DNA of 64,000 nucleotides from Pseudomonas sp. M47T1 (GCF_000263855.1 NZ_AJWX01000016.1:93672-157671); one strand, 5' to 3'. Positions 7,741 through 17,215 are shown, numbered from the stretch's first letter. Made by a program: numbers and translations. The notes: generated by a model from the letters alone, not told the origin.

Positions 7741-8769
7741 ATGAAAATGCTGAAATCCACCCTGGCTGTCCTGACTGCCGCCACCGTTCTCGGTGTCAGC
7801 AGCTTTGCCCAGGCAGGCGCCACTCTGGACGCGATTCAGAAGAAAGGTTTCATTCAGTGCGGCGTCAGTGATGGCCTGCCTGGTTTCTCGGTGCCAGACG
7901 CTACCGGCAAGATCCAGGGCATCGACGCCGACGTCTGCCGCGCAGTGGCTGCCGCTGTGTTCGGTGACGCCACCAAGGTCAAGTTCAGCCAGTTGAACGC
8001 CAAGGAGCGCTTCACCGCGCTGCAGTCCGGTGAAATCGACGTGCTGTCGCGCAACACCACTTGGACCAGTTCCCGTGACGCAGGCATGGGCCTGATGTTC
8101 ACCGGCGTCACCTACTATGACGGCGTGGGCTTCCTGGCCAACAAGAAACTGGGCGTGAAAAGTGCCAAGGAGCTGGACGGTGCAACCATCTGCATCCAGG
8201 CCGGTACCACCACTGAGCTGAACGTGTCGGACTACTTCCGCGCCAACGGCCTGAAATACACCCCGATCACCTTCGACACCTCCGACGAAAGCGCCAAGTC
8301 GCTGGAAAGCGGCCGTTGCGACGTGCTCACCTCCGACAAGTCGCAGTTGTACGCACAGCGCTCCAAGCTGGCCTCCCCGGGCGACTACGTGGTACTGCCG
8401 GAAACCATCTCCAAGGAGCCTCTGGGCCCGGTCGTGCGTAAAGGCGACGAAGACTGGTTCAGCATCGTCAAGTGGACCCTGTTCGCCATGCTCAACGCCG
8501 AGGAAGCTGGCATCACTTCCAAGAACGTCCTGGAAGAAGCCAAGTCGACCAAAAACCCCGACGTGGCTCGCCTGCTGGGCGGCGATGGCGAATACGGCAA
8601 AGACCTGAAGCTGCCGAAGGACTGGGTAGTGAAGATCGTTTCGCAGGTAGGTAACTACGGTGAAGTGTTCGAGCGCAACCTGGGCAAGAGCACCCCGCTG
8701 GCCATTGACCGTGGCCTGAACGCTCTGTGGAACAATGGCGGCATCCAGTACGCACCACCGGTACGTTAA
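7741..8769 (+). CDS. aapJ: General L-amino-acid ABC transporter, periplasmic binding protein
   Basis: 342 residues from ATG 7741, five bases after GGAGG. The signal peptide runs MKMLKSTLAVLTAATVLGVS to SFAQA, giving a periplasmic protein. It is a family-3 solute-binding protein: GVSDGLPGFSVPD, GIDADVCRAVAAAVFG and the SRNTTWTSSRD ligand region. AapJ binds a broad set of L-amino acids (glutamate, aspartate, glutamine, others) and passes them to AapQM. It is first of four collinear genes. Length matches AapJ proteins. Confidence 0.95.
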   Translation: MKMLKSTLAVLTAATVLGVSSFAQAGATLDAIQKKGFIQCGVSDGLPGFSVPDATGKIQGIDADVCRAVAAAVFGDATKVKFSQLNAKERFTALQSGEIDVLSRNTTWTSSRDAGMGLMFTGVTYYDGVGFLANKKLGVKSAKELDGATICIQAGTTTELNVSDYFRANGLKYTPITFDTSDESAKSLESGRCDVLTSDKSQLYAQRSKLASPGDYVVLPETISKEPLGPVVRKGDEDWFSIVKWTLFAMLNAEEAGITSKNVLEEAKSTKNPDVARLLGGDGEYGKDLKLPKDWVVKIVSQVGNYGEVFERNLGKSTPLAIDRGLNALWNNGGIQYAPPVR

Positions 8770-8840
8770 GTCGGCCCCGCGCCTGGCAGCCCGTTAATGC
8801 TGCCAGGCGCTGTTACATTCCCTTTCTTCCGGGGCACTTC

Positions 8841-10019
8841 ATGCAAAATCAAATCGGCGCACCCAAAGGGTTTTCCCTGACCGATCCACGTGTGCGTGCG
8901 TGGCTATTCCAGATCATCACCATTGTGGCGGTGATCTCCCTGGGCTGGTTCCTGTTCAACAACACACAGACCAACCTGCAACACCGCGGCATCACGTCCG
9001 GCTTCGACTTCCTTGACCGCAGTGCCGGCTTCGGCATCGCCCAGCACCTGATCCCCTACACCGAGTCGGACACCTACTCGCGCGTCTTTGTGATCGGGCT
9101 GCTCAACACCCTGCTGGTGACGTTCATCGGCGTGATCCTGGCCACTGTGCTGGGGTTTGTCATCGGGGTGTCCAGGCTGTCGTCCAACTGGATGGTCAAC
9201 AAGCTGGCCACCGTGTATGTGGAGACCTTCCGCAACATTCCGCCGCTGCTGCAAATCCTGTTCTGGTATTTCGCCGTGTTCCTGACCATGCCTGGCCCAC
9301 GCGGCAGTCATAACCTGTGGAACATGTTCTACCTGAGCAACCGTGGCCTGAATATGCCGGCGGCCATCACCGCCGAGGGCATCTGGCCGTTCCTGATCGC
9401 CATCGTGCTGGCGTTCGTCGCCATCGGCATCATGGTGAAATGGGCCAACAAGCGTTTCGAGGACACCGGCCAGCCGTTCCACAAGTTCTGGGCAGGTGTT
9501 GCCCTGCTGGTGGTGATCCCGGGCCTGAGCATGCTGGTGTTCGGCAGCCCCGTGCACTGGGAAATGCCGGAACTGCGCGGTTTCAACTTCGTGGGCGGGT
9601 GGGTGATGATCCCAGAGCTGCTGGCCCTGACCCTGGCCTTGAGCGTGTACACCGCAGCGTTCATCGCCGAGATCGTGCGTTCGGGCATCAAGTCGGTCAG
9701 CCACGGTCAGACCGAAGCGGCGCGCTCCCTGGGCCTGCGCCCCGGGCCAACGCTGCGCAAGGTGATCATTCCCCAGGCACTGCGGGTGATTATCCCGCCA
9801 TTGACCAGCCAGTACCTGAACCTGGCGAAGAACTCTTCGCTGGCGGCCGGTATCGGTTACCCGGAAATGGTTTCGCTGTTCGCTGGCACGGTGCTCAACC
9901 AGACCGGCCAAGCCATCGAAGTCATCGCCATTACCATGAGCGTGTACCTGGCGATCAGCATCAGCATCTCCTTGCTGATGAACTGGTACAACAAGCGCAT
10001 CGCGCTGATCGAACGGTGA
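8841..10019 (+). CDS. aapQ: General L-amino-acid ABC transporter, permease
   Basis: 392 residues from ATG 8841 (MQNQIGAPKGFSL); a longer frame from 8727 overlaps aapJ and is rejected. It is an inner-membrane permease with several hydrophobic segments, longer than usual His/Glu permeases because of an inserted middle region, as in other AapQ proteins. The EAA-type loop is visible as SHGQTEAARSLGLRPGPTLR followed by KVIIPQALRVIIPPL, which contacts the ATPase. It pairs with AapM to form the channel. Confidence 0.94.
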   Translation: MQNQIGAPKGFSLTDPRVRAWLFQIITIVAVISLGWFLFNNTQTNLQHRGITSGFDFLDRSAGFGIAQHLIPYTESDTYSRVFVIGLLNTLLVTFIGVILATVLGFVIGVSRLSSNWMVNKLATVYVETFRNIPPLLQILFWYFAVFLTMPGPRGSHNLWNMFYLSNRGLNMPAAITAEGIWPFLIAIVLAFVAIGIMVKWANKRFEDTGQPFHKFWAGVALLVVIPGLSMLVFGSPVHWEMPELRGFNFVGGWVMIPELLALTLALSVYTAAFIAEIVRSGIKSVSHGQTEAARSLGLRPGPTLRKVIIPQALRVIIPPLTSQYLNLAKNSSLAAGIGYPEMVSLFAGTVLNQTGQAIEVIAITMSVYLAISISISLLMNWYNKRIALIER

Positions 10020-10029
10020 GGAAACGCCC

Positions 10030-11130
10030 ATGACGACGACGCATATTTTCAAACCGAACATGCCGCCGCCCAACATGGCGGTAGGCCCTGTCGCCTGGAT
10101 GCGCGCCAACCTGTTTTCCACCTGGTTCAACACCCTGTTGACGCTGGTGGCGTTGTACCTGATCTACCTGATCGTGCCACCGCTGCTGAGCTGGGCGTTC
10201 GTGGACGCGAACTGGACGGGTACCACCCGCGAAGACTGCACCAAGGCAGGGGCGTGCTGGGTGTTTATCGAGCAGCGCTTCGGCCAGTTCATGTACGGCT
10301 ACTACCCGCAGGCACTGCGCTGGCGCGTCGACCTGACCGTGTGGCTGGCCGTGCTGGGTGCTGCGCCACTGTTTATCGCCCGCATGCCGCGCAAGCCGCT
10401 GTACGGCCTGTGCTACCTGGTGGCGTTCCCGATCATTGCCTACAGCCTGCTGCATGGCGGCTACCTGGGCCTTGAAAACGTGGCCACCAGCCAATGGGGC
10501 GGCCTGATGCTGACCCTGGTCATCGCCACCGTGGGTATCGCCGGCGCCTTGCCGCTGGGCATCCTGCTGGCACTGGGGCGGCGTTCGAAAATGCCGGCCG
10601 TGAAGGTGGTATGCGTGACCTTCATCGAGTTCTGGCGCGGTGTGCCGCTGATTACCGTGCTGTTCATGTCTTCGGTGATGCTGCCGTTGTTCATGCCCGA
10701 AGGCATGAACTTCGACAAGCTGCTACGGGCCTTGATCGGCGTAATCTTGTTCCAGTCCGCCTACGTTGCCGAGGTGGTGCGTGGTGGCCTGCAGGCCATT
10801 CCCAAGGGCCAGTACGAAGCTGCCGCGGCCATGGGCCTGGGCTACTGGCGCGCCATGGGCCTGGTGATTCTGCCTCAGGCGCTGAAGCTGGTGATCCCGG
10901 GTATCGTCAACACCCTGATTGCACTGTTCAAGGACACCAGCCTTGTGATCATCATCGGCCTGTTCGACCTGCTCAACAGCGTCAAGCAAGCGGGCGCCGA
11001 CCCCAAATGGCTGGGCATGGCCACCGAAGGCTATGTGTTTGCCGCTGCCGTCTATTGGATTTTCTGTTTCAGTATGTCCCGCTACTCCGTGCACCTGGAG
11101 CGCAAGCTGGACACTGGCCACAAGCGTTAG
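10030..11130 (+). CDS. aapM: General L-amino-acid ABC transporter, permease
   Basis: 366 residues, ten bases after aapQ, with a GAGGAAA ribosome site. Several membrane segments; the EAA loop reads KGQYEAAAAMGLGYWRAMGL then VILPQALKLVIPGI. A Cys-containing periplasmic stretch (residues ~60-80, DCTKAGACW) follows the first membrane segment. It is the second transmembrane subunit of the importer. Confidence 0.94.
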   Translation: MTTTHIFKPNMPPPNMAVGPVAWMRANLFSTWFNTLLTLVALYLIYLIVPPLLSWAFVDANWTGTTREDCTKAGACWVFIEQRFGQFMYGYYPQALRWRVDLTVWLAVLGAAPLFIARMPRKPLYGLCYLVAFPIIAYSLLHGGYLGLENVATSQWGGLMLTLVIATVGIAGALPLGILLALGRRSKMPAVKVVCVTFIEFWRGVPLITVLFMSSVMLPLFMPEGMNFDKLLRALIGVILFQSAYVAEVVRGGLQAIPKGQYEAAAAMGLGYWRAMGLVILPQALKLVIPGIVNTLIALFKDTSLVIIIGLFDLLNSVKQAGADPKWLGMATEGYVFAAAVYWIFCFSMSRYSVHLERKLDTGHKR

Positions 11131-11140
11131 GAGTGTCATC

Positions 11141-11905
11141 ATGAGCGAAGCAATCAAACAGCCTGTGGGCGCCGATGGCATTATCCAGATGCAGGGCGTG
11201 AACAAGTGGTACGGCCAGTTCCACGTACTGAAAGACATCAACCTGAACGTGAAACAGGGTGAACGTATCGTGCTGTGCGGGCCGTCGGGTTCGGGCAAGT
11301 CCACCACCATCCGCTGCCTCAATCGTCTGGAAGAGCACCAGCAGGGCCGTATCGTGGTGGATGGCGTGGAACTGACCAACGACCTCAAGCAGATCGAAGC
11401 CATCCGCCGCGAAGTGGGCATGGTGTTCCAGCATTTCAACCTGTTCCCGCACTTGACCATTCTGCAGAACTGCACCCTGGCACCGATGTGGGTGCGCAAG
11501 ATGCCCAAGCGCAAGGCTGAGGAAATTGCCATGCACTACCTGGAGCGCGTACGCATTCCAGAGCAGGCACACAAATTCCCCGGCCAGCTCTCGGGCGGCC
11601 AACAGCAGCGCGTGGCCATTGCCCGTGCCTTGTGCATGAAGCCCAAGATCATGCTGTTCGACGAACCGACCTCGGCGCTGGACCCGGAAATGGTGAAAGA
11701 GGTACTGGACACCATGATCGGCCTGGCTGAAGACGGCATGACCATGTTGTGCGTAACCCACGAAATGGGCTTCGCCCGTACCGTGGCCAACCGCGTGATC
11801 TTCATGGACAAGGGCGAGATCGTGGAGCAGGCGCCGCCGAACGAGTTCTTTGATAACCCACAGAACGAGCGGACCAAGTTGTTTTTGGGGCAGATTCTGC
11901 ATTGA
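11141..11905 (+). CDS. aapP: General L-amino-acid ABC transporter, ATPase
   Basis: 254 residues from ATG 11141 (MSEAIKQPVGADG), ten bases after aapM. The motor domain is complete: Walker A GPSGSGKS, Q-loop VFQHFNLFPH, signature LSGGQQQR, Walker B IMLFDEPTSALD and H-loop VTHEMGF. It powers AapQM from the cytoplasmic face. It is the last gene of the operon, followed by a clear terminator. Confidence 0.96.
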   Translation: MSEAIKQPVGADGIIQMQGVNKWYGQFHVLKDINLNVKQGERIVLCGPSGSGKSTTIRCLNRLEEHQQGRIVVDGVELTNDLKQIEAIRREVGMVFQHFNLFPHLTILQNCTLAPMWVRKMPKRKAEEIAMHYLERVRIPEQAHKFPGQLSGGQQQRVAIARALCMKPKIMLFDEPTSALDPEMVKEVLDTMIGLAEDGMTMLCVTHEMGFARTVANRVIFMDKGEIVEQAPPNEFFDNPQNERTKLFLGQILH

Positions 11906-11922
11906 TGGATTGATGCACGATC

Positions 11923-11952
11923 AAAAACCCGGCCATGGTGCCGGGTTTTTTT
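11923..11952 (+). terminator. Rho-independent terminator of aapJQMP
   Basis: AAAAACCCGGC, loop CATGGT, then GCCGGGTTTTTTT: a 7-bp GC stem with seven T, 17 bases after the aapP stop. The A-tract on the other side could also stop opposite-strand transcripts. Confidence 0.92.
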
Positions 11953-12066
11953 ATGGTTCTTGGGGTGCTGAGCACCTACACCTGAAGCTACCCCCCCCTA
12001 TCTGCAGCCAAACAAACAAAGCGGACAGTGGGAGATACCACTGGAACGGTACGCTGGAAACAAACA

Positions 12067-12120
12067 GTGGGAGCGGGTTATACCCGCGAAGCGCCGCGTG
12101 GGCGGCGCACGGTCTCAAGA
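12067..12120 (+). repeat. REP-like palindrome
   Basis: GTGGGAGCGGGTTATACCCGC is followed by GCGCCGCGTGGGCGGCGC and GGTCTCAAGA. The second part recurs at 62310-62345, so both belong to one repeat family. The rest of the aapP-gntR gap (11906-12235) shows only the terminator and an A/C-rich stretch. Confidence 0.7.
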
Positions 12121-12235
12121 GCGCCGATAAAGCATCGACACCTGGCCCATTACGACGAATGGCTAGCAATTTACCTTGCCAACCCAGGTCCCATTCCATA
12201 CTCTGTTTCATCACTGCAATTCATCGGATGATTGG

Positions 12236-12895
12236 ATGATTTCCCCGCTGATCAAACGCTCCCTGGTCGATCAAGCCTTGGACCAACTGCGCGACCGCAT
12301 CACCCGTGGCCACTGGATCGTAGGCCAACGCCTGCCCACGGAACCCGAGCTGGCCCTGGAACTGGGCATCAGCCGCAACACCGTGCGCGAGGCCATGCGC
12401 GTGCTGGCGTTCAGCGGCATGATCGAGATTCGCCAGGGCGATGGCAGTTACCTGCGCGGCAGTGCCGACCCGTTCGACACGCTGAAAGTGCTGTCCAATT
12501 GCTCCATCGAGCAGGCCCGCGAAACCCGGCGCATCATCGAAGTGGAAGCCATTGGCCTGGCGGCGCAACGGCGTACCGAGGAAGACCTGGCGGCGTTGCG
12601 CGAAGCGCTCAAGCACAGCGGCGCGCATTACCACACCGATCTGGATGGCTACATTGCCTGCGACCTGGTGTTTCACCGCTTGCTGGTGGATGCCGCGCAC
12701 AACCCGACCCTGAGTCAGCTTTACCGGTTTTTTTCCAGCGTCGTCGGTGGGGCGATTCTGCATTCGCTCAACCACACCCCCCGCAACCCCCACGTATTCG
12801 ACTTGCATGGCGAACTGTTGGCCGCCGTTGAAGCAAGCGACCCGGAACGGGCCATGTCGATCTGCCGTACGCTGATCGACGGCCCGGACCTTTGA
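12236..12895 (+). CDS. GntR-family (FadR subfamily) transcriptional regulator
   Basis: 219 residues from ATG 12236 (MISPLIKRSLVDQ); the upstream in-frame extension to 12176 is not GntR-like. Residues ~10-70 are a winged helix (LPTEPELALELGISRNTVRE with RQGDGSYL as the wing). Residues ~85-210 are an FCD ligand domain with the DLVFHRLLVDAAHN metal-site pattern. It lies 15 bases before an MFS gene on the same strand and probably controls it in response to a small carboxylate; the ligand is unknown. Confidence 0.88.
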   Translation: MISPLIKRSLVDQALDQLRDRITRGHWIVGQRLPTEPELALELGISRNTVREAMRVLAFSGMIEIRQGDGSYLRGSADPFDTLKVLSNCSIEQARETRRIIEVEAIGLAAQRRTEEDLAALREALKHSGAHYHTDLDGYIACDLVFHRLLVDAAHNPTLSQLYRFFSSVVGGAILHSLNHTPRNPHVFDLHGELLAAVEASDPERAMSICRTLIDGPDL

Positions 12896-12910
12896 TCGAG
12901 GAACTGCCTT

Positions 12911-14146
12911 ATGTCCACCCAAACCACCGAGGCGCTCAGTGCGTCGACCAATCCGCCGACGAACTTGCCCAGGCCTTGGCTGTTGCTGCTGGGGCTGGTA
13001 CTGGTGGCCTTGAACCTGCGTCCGGCGCTGTCCAGCATGGCGCCGCTGTTGGGGCAGGTCTCTGAGAGCCTGGGGCTGAGCGGGTCGACGGCGGGGTTGC
13101 TGACCACCTTGCCGGTGCTGTGCCTGGGTCTGTTCGCGCCGCTGGCGCCGGTGCTGTCCCGCCGCTTTGGCGCTGAACGGGTGGTGCTGGGCATCCTGCT
13201 GCTGCTGGCCGCAGGTATTGCCCTGCGCAGCCAGTTCGGGGTGGTGGGGCTGTTCGCGGGCAGCGTGGTGTCGGGCGCCAGCATTGGCATCATTGGCGTA
13301 CTGCTGCCGGGCATCGTCAAGCGCGACTTTCCCAAGAATGCCGGGACCATGACCGGTGTCTACACCATGGCGCTGTGCCTGGGTGCGGCCCTGGCGGCTG
13401 GCGCCAGCGTGCCGCTGGCGGAAGTGTTCGGCCATCGCTGGGCCCTGGGGCTCGGCTTCTGGGTGATCCCCGCGGTGCTGGCCGCCGTGTTCTGGTTGCC
13501 CCAGACCCTTCACAAGCATGGCGCCCACCACGCGGCCTTCCGTGTGCGCGGCCTGTTCCGTGACCGTCTGGCCTGGCAAGTGACGCTGTTCATGGGCCTG
13601 CAGTCGTCGCTGGCCTACATCGTGTTCGGCTGGCTGCCCTCGATGCTGATCGGTCGTGGCCTGGGCGCGGCCGAGGCGGGCCTGGTGATGTCGTTCTCGA
13701 TCATCATCCAACTGGGCAGCTCGCTGATCGCCCCGTGGCTGGCGACGCGCGGCAAGGACCAGCGCATTGCCATCGTCACCGTCATGGGCCTGACCCTGGC
13801 AGGCCTGTTCGGTTGCCTGTACGCGCCCTTGGGCGGCCTGTGGTTCTGGGCCGTGGTGTTGGGCCTGGGCCAGGGTGCCATGTTCGCCGTGGCGCTGACC
13901 CTGATTGTGTTGCGGGCCAGTGACTCCCACGTGGCGGCCAACCTGTCGAGCATGGCTCAGGGCGTGGGTTATACCCTGGCGTCCATGGGGCCGCTGGCGG
14001 TGGGCCTGGTGCATGACTGGACCGGTGGCTGGAACGCGGTGGGCTGGATTTTTGCCGTGATCGGCAGCCTGGCGATCATTGCCGGCATGGGCGCCGGGCG
14101 CTCGTTGCACGTGCAGGTCACCAGCGAAAAACTGTCACCGCAGTAA
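12911..14146 (+). CDS. MFS transporter, CynX/NimT family
   Basis: 411 residues with about 12 membrane segments. The start LNLRPALSSMAPLL after the first helix is typical of CynX/NimT (cyanate / 2-nitroimidazole) family transporters. It follows the GntR gene by 15 bases with GAGGAA upstream of the ATG, so the two form an operon. Substrate cannot be told; members export or import small anions and drugs. The inverted repeat at 14155 lies directly after the stop. Confidence 0.86.
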   Translation: MSTQTTEALSASTNPPTNLPRPWLLLLGLVLVALNLRPALSSMAPLLGQVSESLGLSGSTAGLLTTLPVLCLGLFAPLAPVLSRRFGAERVVLGILLLLAAGIALRSQFGVVGLFAGSVVSGASIGIIGVLLPGIVKRDFPKNAGTMTGVYTMALCLGAALAAGASVPLAEVFGHRWALGLGFWVIPAVLAAVFWLPQTLHKHGAHHAAFRVRGLFRDRLAWQVTLFMGLQSSLAYIVFGWLPSMLIGRGLGAAEAGLVMSFSIIIQLGSSLIAPWLATRGKDQRIAIVTVMGLTLAGLFGCLYAPLGGLWFWAVVLGLGQGAMFAVALTLIVLRASDSHVAANLSSMAQGVGYTLASMGPLAVGLVHDWTGGWNAVGWIFAVIGSLAIIAGMGAGRSLHVQVTSEKLSPQ

Positions 14147-14154
14147 CTTCTTGT

Positions 14155-14219
14155 GTGGGAGCTGGCTTGCCAGCGCGTTTTTTTTGGCCCTAAAAGCTCG
14201 CTGGCAAGCCAGCTCCCGC
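14155..14219 (+). repeat. Inverted repeat (GGAGCTGGCTTGCCAGC type)
   Basis: GTGGGAGCTGGCTTGCCAGCG (14155-14175) and CGCTGGCAAGCCAGCTCCC (14199-14217) pair perfectly over about 18 bases. Each arm is also palindromic. An eight-T run after the first small hairpin means it can also act as a terminator for the MFS gene. Confidence 0.85.
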
Positions 14220-14264
14220 AGGGCGTAGTGCTAGGATAGCGCTACATCAACAAGAGGCCTGCCC

Positions 14265-14738
14265 ATGAGCGAAGCCAACGCTGCATTGATCACCCGTTTC
14301 TACCTGGCCTTCCAGCGCCTGGACGCCGATGCCATGGCGGCCTGCTACAGCGATGACGTGGTGTTCAGCGATCCGGCGTTCGGCACTCTGCGCGGGAAGG
14401 ACGCCGGCGACATGTGGCGCATGATGGCCTCGCGCGCCAAGGACTTCTCCCTGAGGTTCGACCATGTACACGCCCGTGACACCACCGGCGCCGCCCACTG
14501 GGTGCCGACCTATCTGTTCAGCGCCACCGGCCGCGTGGTGGTGAACAACATCCACGCCCGCTTCGTGTTTCGTGACGGCAAGATCTGCGAGCACCATGAC
14601 CATTTCGATTTCTGGCGCTGGTCGCGTCAGGCCCTGGGGGTCAAGGGCCTGCTGCTGGGCTGGTCGCCGTTGCTCAAGGGCAAGGTCCGGCAGCAGGCGT
14701 TGAAAAGCTTGCGCGCGTTTCAAGCCGGGCGCGCCTGA
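14265..14738 (+). CDS. NTF2-like (SnoaL-type) protein
   Basis: 157 residues. The cone-like fold is suggested by ITRFYLAFQRLDADAMAACY, DDVVFSDPAFGTLRGKD and the IHARFVFRDGKICEHHDHFD strand block, as in SnoaL-like proteins. Such proteins are small isomerases, hydrolases or ligand-binding proteins; no specific reaction can be given. There is no signal peptide. It ends one base before the convergent gene at 14739, so 3' ends abut. Confidence 0.82.
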   Translation: MSEANAALITRFYLAFQRLDADAMAACYSDDVVFSDPAFGTLRGKDAGDMWRMMASRAKDFSLRFDHVHARDTTGAAHWVPTYLFSATGRVVVNNIHARFVFRDGKICEHHDHFDFWRWSRQALGVKGLLLGWSPLLKGKVRQQALKSLRAFQAGRA

Positions 14739-15653
14739 TCAACCGTTGGCGATGATCGCCTGGTCATCGCGGTGGTAGTCAAACCGCGCCTTGCTGCCGG
14801 CATCAGGTAGCTGGATCTGGATGACCGGGATGAATTTTCCGGTCTGCTGGTGCCACTGCCTCTGCACGTGCTGGGCATCTTCACGGCCGCCCGCGTTGCC
14901 CTTGATATAGAAGAACGACTGGATTGGCAGTTCCTTGAAGCGTGATTCATCCCAGGCCGCGACGATGATTTCATTCCAGGCAAACGGTCGATCATTCATC
15001 AATTGCATCACCCGCAAGGCCTGGTAGAAGTTCTCCGCTCCTGGCATCTCTACCTTGTCACGTACATCAAACCCACACTGTGCGATAAAGCGCTGATCTT
15101 TGTTGCCCTGCCAGGCGTCGGGCGCGAACGGCTGTGGCGAGTTGCGGTAATGGCTGACCCACTGTTCGGCTGTGTGTATGCCCAGCTTGTCACAACGGTT
15201 CTCTTTGATAGCCGGCGTGAGCGAGTTATCGCCGCAGCCGGCCTTGTCGCGGGTCCAGGTATCGCCGTCGGTGGGGTAGGCGCACAGCGGGCGGTATTTC
15301 ATGGTGCCGGCCGGGCGTTGCAACACGGGGGCGAGGGTATAGCCGCTTCGTGCACTTTCAGCCAGCGCGGTGATCGGTGCGTCTGCGCGCATGTACGAAA
15401 AGGAAATGCCGCCCTTTTCCACGGCTTTCGGGTTGTTGTTCCAGGTGAAGTACTTGTCGGACGGCTTGGTAACGCGCAACAGCGTGCCTGAACAACCATA
15501 GGCCGGCCTGCCGTCGCAGTTCTGTGGGGTGGCGTCGTATGAGGCCTGCATGGCTTTCGCAGTATCTGAGCCGAGGTCGGCGTGGGCGGCAAACGCCAGT
15601 GGCAAAGTCAGTGCGCAGGCCAGCAGGCTGCGCTTAGCAGGTTCAGGTTTCAT
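14739..15653 (-). CDS. Secreted protein resembling halovibrin-type proteins
   Basis: 304 residues with a signal peptide (MKPEPAKRSLLACALTLPLA then FAAHA). The mature part has six or more Cys and blocks shared with the protein at 17216: Y-x2-T-x2-NC near the N-terminus, then CSGTLLR, a W followed by GISFSYMRAD, LCAYPTDG, and a middle TAEQW block. Pseudomonas proteins of this look are, to my memory, annotated as halovibrin HvnC or neighbours of DUF2599 proteins; halovibrins in Vibrio are secreted NAD-glycohydrolases. I cannot identify catalytic residues, so no activity is claimed. Unlike its relative it lacks the C-terminal DUF2599-like region. Confidence 0.6.
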   Translation of the reverse strand: MKPEPAKRSLLACALTLPLAFAAHADLGSDTAKAMQASYDATPQNCDGRPAYGCSGTLLRVTKPSDKYFTWNNNPKAVEKGGISFSYMRADAPITALAESARSGYTLAPVLQRPAGTMKYRPLCAYPTDGDTWTRDKAGCGDNSLTPAIKENRCDKLGIHTAEQWVSHYRNSPQPFAPDAWQGNKDQRFIAQCGFDVRDKVEMPGAENFYQALRVMQLMNDRPFAWNEIIVAAWDESRFKELPIQSFFYIKGNAGGREDAQHVQRQWHQQTGKFIPVIQIQLPDAGSKARFDYHRDDQAIIANG

Positions 15654-15855
15654 GGGGGTAGCCTCATGATGAATGGTCTAGCTACGCTATTTTTTTCGGC
15701 ACCGGGTGTATGTCGCCCGAGCGGCCAGCCGTGGGGGAAAAACACGCTGCCTGTCCATGGTATTTGCCTGGGCCCGCGTAGGAGGGCGAGAGAAAGGGGA
15801 CGCTTCCCCGTGAGAAAAGGTAGAATCGGGCTGTCCATGAACCGGCCCTGACTGC

Positions 15856-16167
15856 GTGATCGAATCCCCTTTGCCATCGCCCGCGAAACCCTGGTACGTC
15901 TACCTGGTACGCGCTGCCAACGGCTCGCTGTACTGCGGTATCAGCGACAACCCCGAGCGCCGTTTTACCCAGCACCAGAGCGGCAAGGGCGCGCGCTTTT
16001 TCAGCTCCAGCCCTGCGGTGGCATTGGTGTACGTGGAGTGCTGGCCCGACAAGGGCGAGGCCCTGCGCCAGGAGCGCCTGATCAAGCGCCTGCGCAAATG
16101 CGCCAAGGAGCGGTTAGTGGCGTCCTATGTGCCAATAGATCTGGCTGATGAGCCGCTATCGGCCTGA
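15856..16167 (+). CDS. GIY-YIG nuclease family protein
   Basis: 103 residues from GTG 15856. It carries the small UPF0213/YhbQ-type GIY-YIG domain: WYVYLVRAANGSLYCGIS gives the GIY and YIG strands, NPERRFTQHQ the conserved Arg helix, and the later VYVECWPDKGEALRQE the Glu region. Family members bind or nick DNA; their cellular role is poorly known. It stands alone, 64 bases before the GST gene. Confidence 0.88.
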   Translation: MIESPLPSPAKPWYVYLVRAANGSLYCGISDNPERRFTQHQSGKGARFFSSSPAVALVYVECWPDKGEALRQERLIKRLRKCAKERLVASYVPIDLADEPLSA

Positions 16168-16231
16168 GCGGCTAGGCCACGATCCGGCACAGGGGTAAGC
16201 TTGACGTTTTAGCCCTGTGGCGGAACCGAAG

Positions 16232-17167
16232 ATGACCGAGCTGATCCTGCATCATTACCCCACGTCCCCGTTCGCCGAGAAAACCCGCCTGATGCTGGGC
16301 TTCAAAGGGCTGTCCTGGCGCTCGGTGCTGATTTCCCCGGTCATGCCCAAGCCGGACCTGGTGGCATTGACCGGCGGCTACCGCAAGACTCCGGTGTTGC
16401 AGGTGGGTGGCGATATCTACTGCGATACTGCGCTGATCGCCCGTCGTCTGGATCAGGAAAAAGCCCTGCCGGCGTTCTTCCCCGAAGGCCAGGAAATGAC
16501 CGTGGCCACCTTCGCCGCCTGGGCCGATTCGGAGCTGTTTCGCCATGCGGTCAGCCTGGTGTTCCAGCCTGAGTCGGTGGCCGTGCGCTTTGCGCGTCTG
16601 CCCCCGGAAGCGATCAAGGCGTTCATCGCCGACCGTGCGCAGCTGTTCAGCGGCGGCAGCGCCACTCGCTTGCCACTGGAACAGGCCAAGCATCAATGGC
16701 CCGTGTTCATGGCCCGCCTGGAGCAGCAATTGCAGCGCGAGGAAGGCGACTACCTGTTCGGCGAGCCGTCGATTGCCGACTTTGCCATGGCCCATCCACT
16801 GTGGTTCCTCAAGGGCACCCCGGTCACTTCGCCACTGGTGGACGACTACCCGGCAGTACACGCCTGGCTGGGCCGGGTGATGGGCTTCGGGCATGGCACC
16901 TACAGCGAACTCAGCGCCGAACAAGCACTGGAGATTGCCAATGCCAGCACGCCGGCGGCATTGCCCGAGGATGGCTTCGTGGACCCCAATGGCTTCAAGG
17001 CTGGGGACCAGGTGACCGTGTCGGCGATTGACTATGGTGTGGACCCCGTGGCGGGGGAGTTGCTGTACGCCGGGGGCGAAGAGTTGATCCTGCGCCGTGA
17101 GGACCCCAAGGCGGGCGTGGTGCATGTGCACTTCCCTCGGTTGGGCTTTGTTTTGAAAGCCGCTTGA
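16232..17167 (+). CDS. Glutathione S-transferase family protein
   Basis: 311 residues from ATG 16232; a GTG at 16217 is a possible earlier start. The N-terminal thioredoxin-like half has HHYPTSPFAEKTRLML and KTPVLQVGG; the middle is the helical GST C-terminal domain (FGEPSIADFAMAHPLWFL). After ~residue 235 there is an extra C-terminal extension of about 75 residues with small beta-like repeats, longer than classical GSTs of ~210. It probably conjugates or reduces electrophiles with glutathione in the cytoplasm; substrate unknown. Confidence 0.87.
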   Translation: MTELILHHYPTSPFAEKTRLMLGFKGLSWRSVLISPVMPKPDLVALTGGYRKTPVLQVGGDIYCDTALIARRLDQEKALPAFFPEGQEMTVATFAAWADSELFRHAVSLVFQPESVAVRFARLPPEAIKAFIADRAQLFSGGSATRLPLEQAKHQWPVFMARLEQQLQREEGDYLFGEPSIADFAMAHPLWFLKGTPVTSPLVDDYPAVHAWLGRVMGFGHGTYSELSAEQALEIANASTPAALPEDGFVDPNGFKAGDQVTVSAIDYGVDPVAGELLYAGGEELILRREDPKAGVVHVHFPRLGFVLKAA

Positions 17168-17174
17168 TCTAAAT

Positions 17175-17200
17175 GCCCTGCCTCTTGGAAGAGGCGGGGC
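17175..17200 (+). terminator. Terminator-like hairpin between GST and convergent gene
   Basis: GCCCTGCCTC, loop TTGGAA, GAGGCGGGGC: a 10-bp stem with one G-T pair, 7 bases after the GST stop and 15 before the 3' end of the minus-strand gene. There is no long T run, but a TTTT follows at 17207. Confidence 0.6.
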
Positions 17201-17215
17201 ACGCGGTTTTGCCGT